The notes beneath the pieces were generated by a model, which worked only from the letters and a program-made list of their open reading frames with translations, did no database searches and was not told the origin of the DNA. A stretch of 64,000 nt of DNA from Symbiodinium natans (taxonomy: Eukaryota > Sar > Dinophyceae > Suessiales > Symbiodiniaceae). Both the position numbers and the translations under genes were made by a program. This document shows positions 38,497 to 47,399 of this stretch, in pieces. Each line of letters opens with the position of its first letter. The stretch's first letter is position 1. The DNA is taken from assembly GCA_905221605.1 (NCBI GenBank), contig CAJNDS010002146.1:1144906-1208905 (forward strand), read 5' to 3'.

Positions 38497-40161
38497 TTAC
38501 AAACTTGAAACACGCGTAGCGCAGACTTTTCTGCCTTCGCCGCGACCCATGCGCTGATTGTTAGTCACAGCTTTCGCCTGCCAGCGCAACCTGTAGATTT
38601 CCTGGCAAAACTCCAGTCTCAAGGGCGCAGAATAGGCTAGCATGACTCTTGTGGCGAAAGCTGTCATCCCCAAGGTGAATGTCCTCGGGACATTCACACA
38701 CTGCGAACCGCCGGACAAGAACTACAACGTCATGGTGACACACTTCACAGAAACAAAGCGGACACCAGTCAGCGTGAGGCGTTTCCCGGCATGGAGTTTC
38801 TTCTTCTTGCCCTTGTTTTCCAAGGCCAAATCTGAATTTGACAGGTCCTGGGCGGCAACTTCAAAGAAGGCTTCCACCCCGCCAAGGGCAGCAAAGAGCT
38901 CTACCAGATGGCGGTCTGACTGCTGCGGCTCCCACACGGCATTCGCTGTTTCCTTGTCTTTTGCCTTGAAGCTACCGTTCTTGTAGCTTGAGTAGTCGAT
39001 TGAGACAACCGGCACCTCCACAAATTGCTTGATCACATCGGAAAGCTTCTGCACCCTGCCAGCGTAGAATACCTTTGTCCCCTTGTCCGGGTTCCAAGTA
39101 AGAATGCTGTTGTCATCTTCACGGCCCTCTGTCCTTACTTTGGGCGGCTGCAGTGGGGAGTGCAGTGGGAAGGTTGGGGGTAGGCTGGTGTGGAGGTGGT
39201 GGGCGAAGGGATGGGCCGTGTTATGGTGAAACTTGGGGAGTGGCGGGCGTTGCAGCCCGAGGCTCCCAGCAGAGAAGGTTCCACTGTCTGCCTGCAGGTA
39301 GTACATCATCTCTCCTGCAGAGAGGCGCTTTCTCCGCGAGCAGCTTTTGAGCATGAGGCCGCCTTCGCCGTTCACATTGGTCGTCTTCAACAACTTCCAC
39401 CCGCTTGTCTCCCGAATGACATCAGCACTCTGAGACACATCATCAAGAGGGGGCTTTTCTTCCTTGGATTCTGTGGCCATGTCGTCCTGCATGATCAGAT
39501 CCCGGCGCTCTTCATCGCATAGGTCTAACCCCCCCATCCCTGGCACAGAAGCTTCCCCTCCGACCCCCTCCATGAAGAACTCCTTCAGCTCAGCTTCAAG
39601 GTCCGAGGCGGCCTCCTCTTCTCCTCTTGCATGGTCCTGCTTCGTCTGTTTCCCAGGACGCATCGCCTCCGATTGCAAGCAGGGTCTTTTCCGGAGCTGC
39701 CTGGCCTGCTCATCTACCCCCCTCGGATCTACTTCCCCCGCAGCTTGTGCCGGTGACACCGGCTGGGCTGCTGGCTGGGCTGCTGGCTTGGCTGCTGTAG
39801 ACTTGGCTTTGGCGGCTGCTTTTGCTGTTGGCATGCCGGCTTTCACAGGCTTTGGCTTGGGAGCACTCGGCCAAAGGAGTTCATCACCCTCGTCAACAGC
39901 GGAAGTACAAACAAACTTGGCGAAGACATCGCCATCCTCTCGAAGAAGGTCCACGTTGCTCCCTACTTTCTGCTGGAAGCCCTCCTCAGGGATGGATGAC
40001 CTCAGGAACGGCCATAAGTCTGAGCAAGATGCTGTCAAGGCGTAACGCTTCGCACGTCCAATCCCGTCCAGCTGTGGGTGGATGATGGTGACTACATCCT
40101 CTGCTGGAGCACTGTCGTCGCTCAGAAGTTGCCAGCGCCTTGCAAAGCACGGTCTGTTCAT
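38497..40161 (-). CDS. 3' exons of a large gene with a possible SET-like region
   Basis: One frame runs from 40,161 to a TAG at 38,722-38,724 (479 codons) and resumes in the same frame as good coding sequence (GGSQCVNVPRTFTLGMTAFA and onward) to 38,497. The TAG probably lies in a short intron between a donor-like CTG|GTGTCC (near 38,765) and an acceptor TTCGCAG (near 38,700). The N-terminal 100 residues end in SNVDLLREDGDVFAKFVCTS and AVDEGDELLWPS, reminiscent of the end of a SET domain (N...., GEEL). Then come a Lys/Ala/Pro-rich linker and an acidic region; a Pro/His-rich stretch (about 39,130-39,290) that is probably an unremoved intron ending CCACTGCAG; and a C-terminal folded-looking region. 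With 41,123-41,812 it probably forms one gene. Methyltransferase activity is not established. Confidence 0.5.
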
Positions 40162-40206
40162 GACACATCAGGTAAGCAAGTGCGCTGCACTGCATACACA
40201 TAATCA

Positions 40207-40378
40207 CGAAACCCTAACCCTAAACCCTAAACCCTAAACCCTAAACCCTAAACCCTAAACCCTAAACCCTAAACCCTAAACCCTAAACCCTAAACCCTAA
40301 ACCCTAAACCCCTAAACCCTAAACCCTAAACCCTAAGCCCTAAGCCCTAAGCCCTAAACCCTAAACCCTAAACCCTCA
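40207..40378. repeat. CCCTAAA block within an intron
   Basis: About 24 CCCTAAA units with a few CCCTAAG variants lie between coding segments of the 38.5-46.2 kb gene. An intron of that gene would therefore carry telomeric repeats. Confidence 0.92.
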
Positions 40379-40440
40379 AGGCCAGGATAAATAGAAATTG
40401 TAGGTGTTTCATTGCGTGCAATAATCCTTCATCCTTCACA

Positions 40441-40985
40441 ATGCAAAAAAAATTAGACCCTCTGCGTGATCCCGAACCCCAGCCCCAGCCAGTCCAGCCC
40501 ACCCAGCCCCACCCACCTGGCCTCCAAGCCTCCCTCCAGCCCCAGGCCTCAGCCCCTCCAGGCCCCTCCAGCCCCTCCAGCCCCTCCAGCCTCAGCCCCT
40601 CACCCCTCCAGCCCCTCCAGCCCCTCCACCCCCTCCAGCCCCTCCAGCCAGCCCCTCCAGCCCCTCTAGCCCCTCCAGCCCGCCCCTCCAGCACCAGCCT
40701 CTCCAGCCCTCTCCAGCCCCTCCAGCCCCCTCCAGCCCCAGCCCCCTCCAGCCCCGGTTTTCCAGTCCCTGCCTTTCCAGCCAGGCTTTCCAGCCCCTCC
40801 AGCCCCTCCAGCCCCTCGCCGCCAATGTCCAGCCCACACCCAACACCCCAGCCCCAGCCCATCCCAGCTCTACAAGCCCCAGCACCCCCCCAGCCCCCAG
40901 CAAAAGCAAAAACAAAAAACCCTGCAAAACCCCCCAAAACCAGGCAAAACCCCCCAAACCCGGCAAAACCCCCCAAAACTCTGGA
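40441..40985. repeat. CCCCTCCAG minisatellite and AAAACCCCCC tail
   Basis: A nonamer-based array (CCCCTCCAG, with CCCCAGCC variants) at 40,480-40,830 grades into GCAAAACCCCCCAAAAC repeats at 40,915-40,980. Long frames on both strands (Pro/Ser or Gly/Trp-rich) are products of the 9-bp period and not genes. Confidence 0.88.
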
Positions 40986-40998
40986 CAGATACAATTCC

Positions 40999-41104
40999 TA
41001 TAAACCCTAAACCCTAAACCCTAAACCCTAAACCCTAAACCCTAAACCCTAAACCCTAAACCCTAAACCCTAAACCCTAAACCCTAAACCCTAAACCCTA
41101 AACG
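40999..41104. repeat. CCCTAAA block within the same intron
   Basis: About 15 perfect CCCTAAA units end exactly where minus-strand coding-looking sequence begins to rise. Confidence 0.92.
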
Positions 41105-41122
41105 TTTGACTGTGTGGCCTTG

Positions 41123-41812
41123 CTAGCAGCAGTTTGCATGCAGTTTGCCTGTGTGGCCTTGCTTGCTGCAGAGGCGCTGAGGCAACACCATGATCACATC
41201 ACCCTTTTCGAACTTACGCATGGCAAACAGACCCTTTTCGTTTGGAACCGCCAGGCTGTTGGCCAGGCAAACGTCATGCCGGATGCATGCCTGGCTCTGG
41301 GCCAGGCATGCGGGCAGGAACATGTTGGGACTCATCTCCGAGCTGCTGGTTTGCCCGGCGCTGCTGGGCTTGGCGTTGCTAGCTTCGAGGATAATGTGGT
41401 TCTGGTAATCTGCCTTGCCGGTGGACACAGCCATTGCCGCAAGGATTTCCGGCACTTCTGGAGTGGTGGGCAGCTGGGCAGCAATCGTGTCCAGCGCAAA
41501 GTCGCTGTCCGTTTTGATGAGGATGCGTTTCTGCAACTTCGATTTTTCCAGCGCCTCCAAGCTGTTCCGCAAGTCTGCGTTGTCAGATATGCACTTGAGG
41601 GGAGCTGGCAGCAAAAGCCGGGCCAAATTGAGAGCAAAACGCCCCCGCATGTCCAGCACCGCCAACATCTTCCCGGCACGCAAAACATTCAAGCCCTCGA
41701 GAAGCTCAAGGACTTGCTTCTCCTCCTCCGCAGCAGTTAGGTTCAGAGCCTTGCGCAGGGCCCTGAACCGAAAGGTCAGCAAAAACCCCATCACTTACAC
41801 ACACACTATCGA
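41123..41812 (-). CDS. Internal exon of the SET-like gene
   Basis: The minus-strand frame includes LTAAEEEKQVLELLEGLNVL, a KSKLQKRILIKTDSDFALDT segment and, at its end, PNEKGLFAMRKFEKGDVIMV then LPQRL. The GLFA..KF..GD.I pattern resembles the first strand of a SET domain. The complementary end of such a domain begins in the next exon at 40,161. The two are separated by about 950 bp of telomeric and minisatellite sequence, taken to be an intron. The exon joins upstream to the sequence at 41,813 onward or, if the duplication is an artefact, to 43,668 onward. Confidence 0.5.
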
Positions 41813-42800
41813 GGCCGGGGCGCCCCCGTTCTCATGGCTGTGGAGGAAAGCAACATTTTTAGCAGCTCTGAAGCTTGTTCTGCAACATCTTGCTTCTCGT
41901 GGTTCAATAACACTACGGCGGAGGAGAGGGCGCCAAGCTGCTTCAACTGCAGCGGCAGCTTGGTTGCTGCGGTCTTCATCATTGTTTCCGCGATGATGAG
42001 TTCTGCCTTCCGAGCTTCGGGATGCCATGCCGGAGGTAAGCAAACCACAACACAGCCCTTGGGCTCCGAGGCAGCCACCAGGCTTGTCAAGAGATCCACC
42101 GTGAGATCCCGTGTTGCGGCAGATGTAACCACAACGCAAACGGAGTCACCTTCAGAAGACCCCAGCGTCGCCACGCTGGAGCTTGGCACTGCAGAGAGGA
42201 TGCTGCCCTTCTGCCGAGATAGCGCCTGCTGGAGGCCATCGAGCTTTCTAGCGGTCAACTGCGTCATGTCCGCATCACGCCGTTCCATGAGTGCTTTCAT
42301 CTTCAAGAAGTAAGCTTTCAAATCGGCTTTGTACGCCTGCATGCCTGCTAGGAGCAGGGCGCCCACATCATCCTTCTGAGATTCTTTTCGCTTGAAGACC
42401 GCGCATGCCTCTCGAGCAGCTTCCTCAGCAGCTTGGATATGCATGTTCTGCTGGTTCAGATTCGCCGCAGCCACGCACTTTCGGACGAAGGACCATGCTG
42501 GAGCCGCAACCTCTGGTTGCGTGGTGTGCATGATAATGTTGTCCAGGATTCCAGTCTGAAAGTCCTGGTAGACCTCAGCAAAATCTATCCCAGGATACTT
42601 GGATTTAACCGCATCCATGCCGACCCGGAATTTGTGGCTCACAATCTTCATCTTGCAGCGGTTCTCCACACTCAGCTCCTGCAGAGAACTAGAAAGCACA
42701 CGCAGCAAGCAGTCCGGCAAAGAACGCTTGCCCCACTGTTGCTGCAATCTAACAGTCCTCCATTCTCTGCACACTCGACAAGCTTTTTTTGCACTCCAAC
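41813..42800 (-). CDS. Exon of the large gene, copy 1 (unknown protein)
   Basis: A 322-codon minus-strand frame of good quality has VCREWRTVRLQQQWGKRSLP at its start, helical segments such as QAAEEAAREACAVFKRKESQ, and SVCVVVTSAATRDLTVDLLT. An alpha/beta segment GCVVVCLPPAWHPEARKAEL follows. No named domain is recognised. It is duplicated at 43,668-44,655. Confidence 0.55.
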
Positions 42801-43532
42801 TTGAGAGGCGGATCTTTGCGCGCAGCGCACGTCACCATGGTAGACAGCCTTGGTGTTGGTAGGCAAGCAAGAAGGGGCGCAGTTTCCCAACTAATGTTCT
42901 CATCTGTGGAGCAGGACAAGGCCGAGGCACCAGCGACCCACCATGAGACACCAATCCTCCGGACACTGAACAGAATCAGCTGCTCGCTGGCGGTGGAGGG
43001 CAGGCAGCAAGAACTTCGAGTCACGGATCCAGTTGAGTGGGAAGGGTGCGCCGGAAACATTCTTCTCGATCATCCAGGCCTCAAGGAGATCCACACCGTC
43101 GGATGGAACTCGAGGAATCACCTTCAGGTACAGCACACGAGGAGTCGTGTGGAGAGAAAACTGACTTTCAGCCTTCAGGACGCCTTAAACCCAAGAAACC
43201 CGTGGTCGAGATGTCGAGACTCTTGCACATGTATATACAAGGCACCATCATGATGGCGCAACCTGGCCTTTTCGAGGCTAGTCCACTCGAACATGCGCGT
43301 GCTCTCCTTGTACTTCGATGTAACCGCCCGGCCCAGCGCTGCCCCATCTTGCTCGGCCCACAGCATCCGGGATGCCTTGAGGAGCTCCAACCATGACACC
43401 TCCAAAGCCTGTGATAGATTGAGGGTGCGGCCTACGCCGTCGGCCACGACTTCCTCGCAACGGAGCCACTCGAAAAGAAGCGTAGGCCAGTAGGCACCGG
43501 ACTCACATACTGTGATGCTTTTATATACATTT

Positions 43533-43567
<35 letters not shown>
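41813..43567. repeat. Direct duplication, copy 1 (1,755 bp)
   Basis: Every position I compared matches 43,668-45,422 at a fixed offset of 1,855. The difference is at the right edge: this copy has eight T before its CT run and then enters the N gap. The segment holds three exon-like parts of the minus-strand gene. The near-identity and the abutting gap suggest a scaffolding artefact rather than a biological duplication. Confidence 0.9.
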
Positions 43568-43667
43568 NNNNNNNNNNNNNNNNNNNNNNNNNNNNNNNNN
43601 NNNNNNNNNNNNNNNNNNNNNNNNNNNNNNNNNNNNNNNNNNNNNNNNNNNNNNNNNNNNNNNNNNN
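43568..43667. other. Assembly gap of 100 N
   Basis: Exactly 100 N, the conventional size for a gap of unknown length. It separates the two copies of the 1,755-bp duplicate and lies at a (CT)n microsatellite, a common cause of contig breaks. Confidence 0.98.
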
Positions 43668-44655
43668 GGCCGGGGCGCCCCCGTTCTCATGGCTGTGGAG
43701 GAAAGCAACATTTTTAGCAGCTCTGAAGCTTGTTCTGCAACATCTTGCTTCTCGTGGTTCAATAACACTACGGCGGAGGAGAGGGCGCCAAGCTGCTTCA
43801 ACTGCAGCGGCAGCTTGGTTGCTGCGGTCTTCATCATTGTTTCCGCGATGATGAGTTCTGCCTTCCGAGCTTCGGGATGCCATGCCGGAGGTAAGCAAAC
43901 CACAACACAGCCCTTGGGCTCCGAGGCAGCCACCAGGCTTGTCAAGAGATCCACCGTGAGATCCCGTGTTGCGGCAGATGTAACCACAACGCAAACGGAG
44001 TCACCTTCAGAAGACCCCAGCGTCGCCACGCTGGAGCTTGGCACTGCAGAGAGGATGCTGCCCTTCTGCCGAGATAGCGCCTGCTGGAGGCCATCGAGCT
44101 TTCTAGCGGTCAACTGCGTCATGTCCGCATCACGCCGTTCCATGAGTGCTTTCATCTTCAAGAAGTAAGCTTTCAAATCGGCTTTGTACGCCTGCATGCC
44201 TGCTAGGAGCAGGGCGCCCACATCATCCTTCTGAGATTCTTTTCGCTTGAAGACCGCGCATGCCTCTCGAGCAGCTTCCTCAGCAGCTTGGATATGCATG
44301 TTCTGCTGGTTCAGATTCGCCGCAGCCACGCACTTTCGGACGAAGGACCATGCTGGAGCCGCAACCTCTGGTTGCGTGGTGTGCATGATAATGTTGTCCA
44401 GGATTCCAGTCTGAAAGTCCTGGTAGACCTCAGCAAAATCTATCCCAGGATACTTGGATTTAACCGCATCCATGCCGACCCGGAATTTGTGGCTCACAAT
44501 CTTCATCTTGCAGCGGTTCTCCACACTCAGCTCCTGCAGAGAACTAGAAAGCACACGCAGCAAGCAGTCCGGCAAAGAACGCTTGCCCCACTGTTGCTGC
44601 AATCTAACAGTCCTCCATTCTCTGCACACTCGACAAGCTTTTTTTGCACTCCAAC
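43668..44655 (-). CDS. Exon of the large gene, copy 2 (unknown protein)
   Basis: Same reading as the copy at 41,813-42,800. The frame is broken by the gap on its 3' side; if copy 1 is redundant, it continues directly into the exon at 41,812-41,123. Confidence 0.55.
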
Positions 44656-45382
44656 TTGAGAGGCGGATCTTTGCGCGCAGCGCACGTCACCATGGTAGAC
44701 AGCCTTGGTGTTGGTAGGCAAGCAAGAAGGGGCGCAGTTTCCCAACTAATGTTCTCATCTGTGGAGCAGGACAAGGCCGAGGCACCAGCGACCCACCATG
44801 AGACACCAATCCTCCGGACACTGAACAGAATCAGCTGCTCGCTGGCGGTGGAGGGCAGGCAGCAAGAACTTCGAGTCACGGATCCAGTTGAGTGGGAAGG
44901 GTGCGCCGGAAACATTCTTCTCGATCATCCAGGCCTCAAGGAGATCCACACCGTCGGATGGAACTCGAGGAATCACCTTCAGGTACAGCACACGAGGAGT
45001 CGTGTGGAGAGAAAACTGACTTTCAGCCTTCAGGACGCCTTAAACCCAAGAAACCCGTGGTCGAGATGTCGAGACTCTTGCACATGTATATACAAGGCAC
45101 CATCATGATGGCGCAACCTGGCCTTTTCGAGGCTAGTCCACTCGAACATGCGCGTGCTCTCCTTGTACTTCGATGTAACCGCCCGGCCCAGCGCTGCCCC
45201 ATCTTGCTCGGCCCACAGCATCCGGGATGCCTTGAGGAGCTCCAACCATGACACCTCCAAAGCCTGTGATAGATTGAGGGTGCGGCCTACGCCGTCGGCC
45301 ACGACTTCCTCGCAACGGAGCCACTCGAAAAGAAGCGTAGGCCAGTAGGCACCGGACTCACATACTGTGATGCTTTTATATA

Positions 45383-45422
<40 letters not shown>
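43668..45422. repeat. Direct duplication, copy 2 (1,755 bp)
   Basis: Partner of 41,813-43,567. This copy runs through the complete CT tract into unique upstream exons, so it supplies the true left-to-right continuity of the gene. Confidence 0.9.
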
Positions 45423-45455
<33 letters not shown>

Positions 45456-46160
45456 CCCCGCCGGAAAACAGCGAGTGAAAGACAACTACGCCACAACACT
45501 CCTGGCGGCTTCGATGACCGGCATTCTCCACTTTCACAGCTGTCGCCATCTCGACGAGCCAAAAGGGCAGGTCTTGTTGCGTTTTCCAGAAGGTGTACAG
45601 TAGAGCGAACATCGCACACATGCGGTGGTGACCCTTCACGTAACACCAGGAGTCGTCGACGCGCGCCAACAGGATGGTATCCCAATCTCGCCACTCCATA
45701 GCGGCGCAGAGTGTGGTCATTTTATCGCCTCAGACAACATCGGGATATGTCTCCGCTCGCAAGATTTTGTACAAACAGAAGCATCAAGAATCTAAGAGTA
45801 GCACTCAATCCAGCGATGGAGACCGTACGGTGTCCACAGTCCATATGTGGAGAGCATGGCAAGAACGACAGGGGCACTGTAGCAACAGCACCTGCCTCCG
45901 GCATCACTGCTTGCGTTTTGTGGTGGCCTTGGCTGTCGGTTCGGATGTCCTGGGAGTGGGGGGAACTGGTGCCATTGCATAAAACAGCGCCTTGCATTGG
46001 AGGAACCGCAGACCGTCTTCAGCCAACCAGAGAAGTCGTCGCAAGGATTCTGCAGCTGCTGCAGAAGCTCGGCACCATGCTGTCGAGCCCATAGCACACA
46101 ATCCTGCCACTGCGGAGTGAAGGAAACCCCCGACCCCCAACCTAGCCTGGAAGCAAGCAT
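44755..46160 (-). CDS. 5' exons of the large gene (unknown protein)
   Basis: Four minus-strand segments look coding. (a) About 46,140-45,890: a GVSFTPQWQDCVLWARQHGA segment ending at a CAG|GTGCTG donor. (b) 45,720-45,475: MTTLCAAMEWRDWDTILLAR, then a tryptophan-rich LLYTFWKTQQDLPFWLVEMA. (c) About 45,365-45,118: CESGAYWPTLLFEWLRCEEV, ending at a CAG|GTTGCG donor. (d) About 45,010-44,790: YLKVIPRVPSDGVDLLEAWM then IEKNVSGAPFPLNWIRDSKF. The CT microsatellite lies in the intron between b and c. Segments c and d are repeated in copy 1 (43,510-42,900). No known domain is visible, and the true start codon is uncertain. Confidence 0.5.
45387..45452. repeat. (CT)n microsatellite
   Basis: About 33 CT dinucleotides inside a probable intron; counterpart of the CT run at 43,538-43,567 that abuts the gap. 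Confidence 0.95.
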
Positions 46161-46196
46161 TATAAGTCACTCAGGCCTACCTGGAAGAAGCGCGGA

Positions 46197-46600
46197 CGGC
46201 CGGGGCAGGTCCGTCCGCCGGACATAAGGCCGTAAATCCGCCGGACTTTAGGCTCCGGACATCCATAAGTTCGGCGGACTTCAGGCATCTCGCACCGGGA
46301 GGGAACACCACCAACACCTCTGGGCCAGGATGGGCCCAACAGCAAAGGGCCTTAAGTCCGCCGGACTTAAGGCTCCGGACGTCCCCGGACGTCCAGGCGG
46401 ACGTCCATACGCAGTGCCGCGGTGAGTCTCTGCATGCTGTCTGGACGTCTACCCGGACGTCCGGGGACGTCTCAGGCCTTAAGTCCGGCGGACTTAAGGC
46501 ATATCTCGCCTGAAGGCCGGCGGACTGAAGGCATATCTCCGCACCATCCGGGGACATGTCAAGCCATAAGTCCGGCGGACTCACGGCATCTCCCACTGGG
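46197..46600. repeat. Palindrome cluster, GTCCG/CGGAC type
   Basis: Repeated self-complementary words. At 46,350-46,372 and 46,477-46,499, 11-bp arms CCTTAAGTCCG and CGGACTTAAGG flank a single central base. Shorter or imperfect versions are near 46,215, 46,228, 46,268, 46,515 and 46,570, and GGACGTCC palindromes lie at 46,376-46,470. No coding frame is credible here. Confidence 0.85.
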
Positions 46601-46721
46601 AGTGAACCGATGGGCCTGTGGATTCGAACGGCCAGAAACACCCCATCCCGCCGCAAGCCCTGACGGACGCTACTGCCCGTTTCGACATCAAGCACCATGC
46701 AAGCACCCACTGGCCTCTAAA

Positions 46722-46826
46722 GCTAGCTGGGGGGCTGTCTGCTTAGCTGGGGGGCTGTTTGCTTACGCACCATAAAGGGTACTAAGCTGGGGGGCTGTTT
46801 GCTTACGCACCATAAAGGGTACTAAG
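46722..46826. repeat. Direct repeats with the GCTTACGCACCAT motif
   Basis: Two tandem 53-bp units containing AGCTGGGGGGCTGTTTGCTT and ACGCACCATAAAGGGTACTA, plus a partial third unit at the left. The core is the complement of ATGGTGCGTAAGCAAA, seen also near 28,740 and 37,500. Confidence 0.85.
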
Positions 46827-47399
46827 CCTCACGTTAAGCCTAAAGGCACCCCATCCCGCCCAAAGCTCAGGACTGGGGCCGTCCTCTGGCGCTGGAGCCA
46901 GGTCCGCATCCAGTGCTACGGCTTCCACAGCCATGGCTGGTAGGCACGACTCTTTGAATCTTTGGATCTCTGGAGCCCCCACTCGGATCGTCGGACACTG
47001 TACACCCACTCCCACCATACAACAAACCCCAACCCCTAAACCCTAAACCCTAAACCCTAAACCCTAAACCCTAAACCCGTAACCCTAAACCCTTAATCCC
47101 TAAACCTTTTTTTTCTCCCCTCCTGCGAACATCCTCCCCAGACGGGAAAAACCGCCTGGCCGGGCAGCACGATCCCCATGCCCCCTCCCGCAGAGGCGAC
47201 CTTGAAGTTTCCTTAGGGCAGAAATAGTATACGGTAACGGTCAGTAAATATAACCGAACATGGACGACCACAGAATCTTCAAGTAAGGCCACTGACCCCG
47301 CAGCAACGTCTGTACAACAAGGCCCGCGTGAGACGCACGGACTTCCGCCCCGCAGTTCCATGTCTTCAAGAGTCCACCTGCGCCATGCACGTAGCCGTG
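46827..47399. other. Intergenic spacer with CCCTAAA block
   Basis: Seven to eight CCCTAAA units at 47,034-47,095; the rest is low-copy. The minus-strand frame at 46,803-47,018 is short and unconvincing. Confidence 0.6.

Noticed and set aside
40368-41010. 200-residue Pro-rich or Gly/Trp-rich proteins
   Set aside because: They are produced by the CCCCTCCAG 9-bp minisatellite and stay open in several frames and both strands.
41813-45422. Recent tandem gene duplication
   Set aside because: Near-identity plus an adjoining 100-N gap at a microsatellite makes an assembly artefact more likely.
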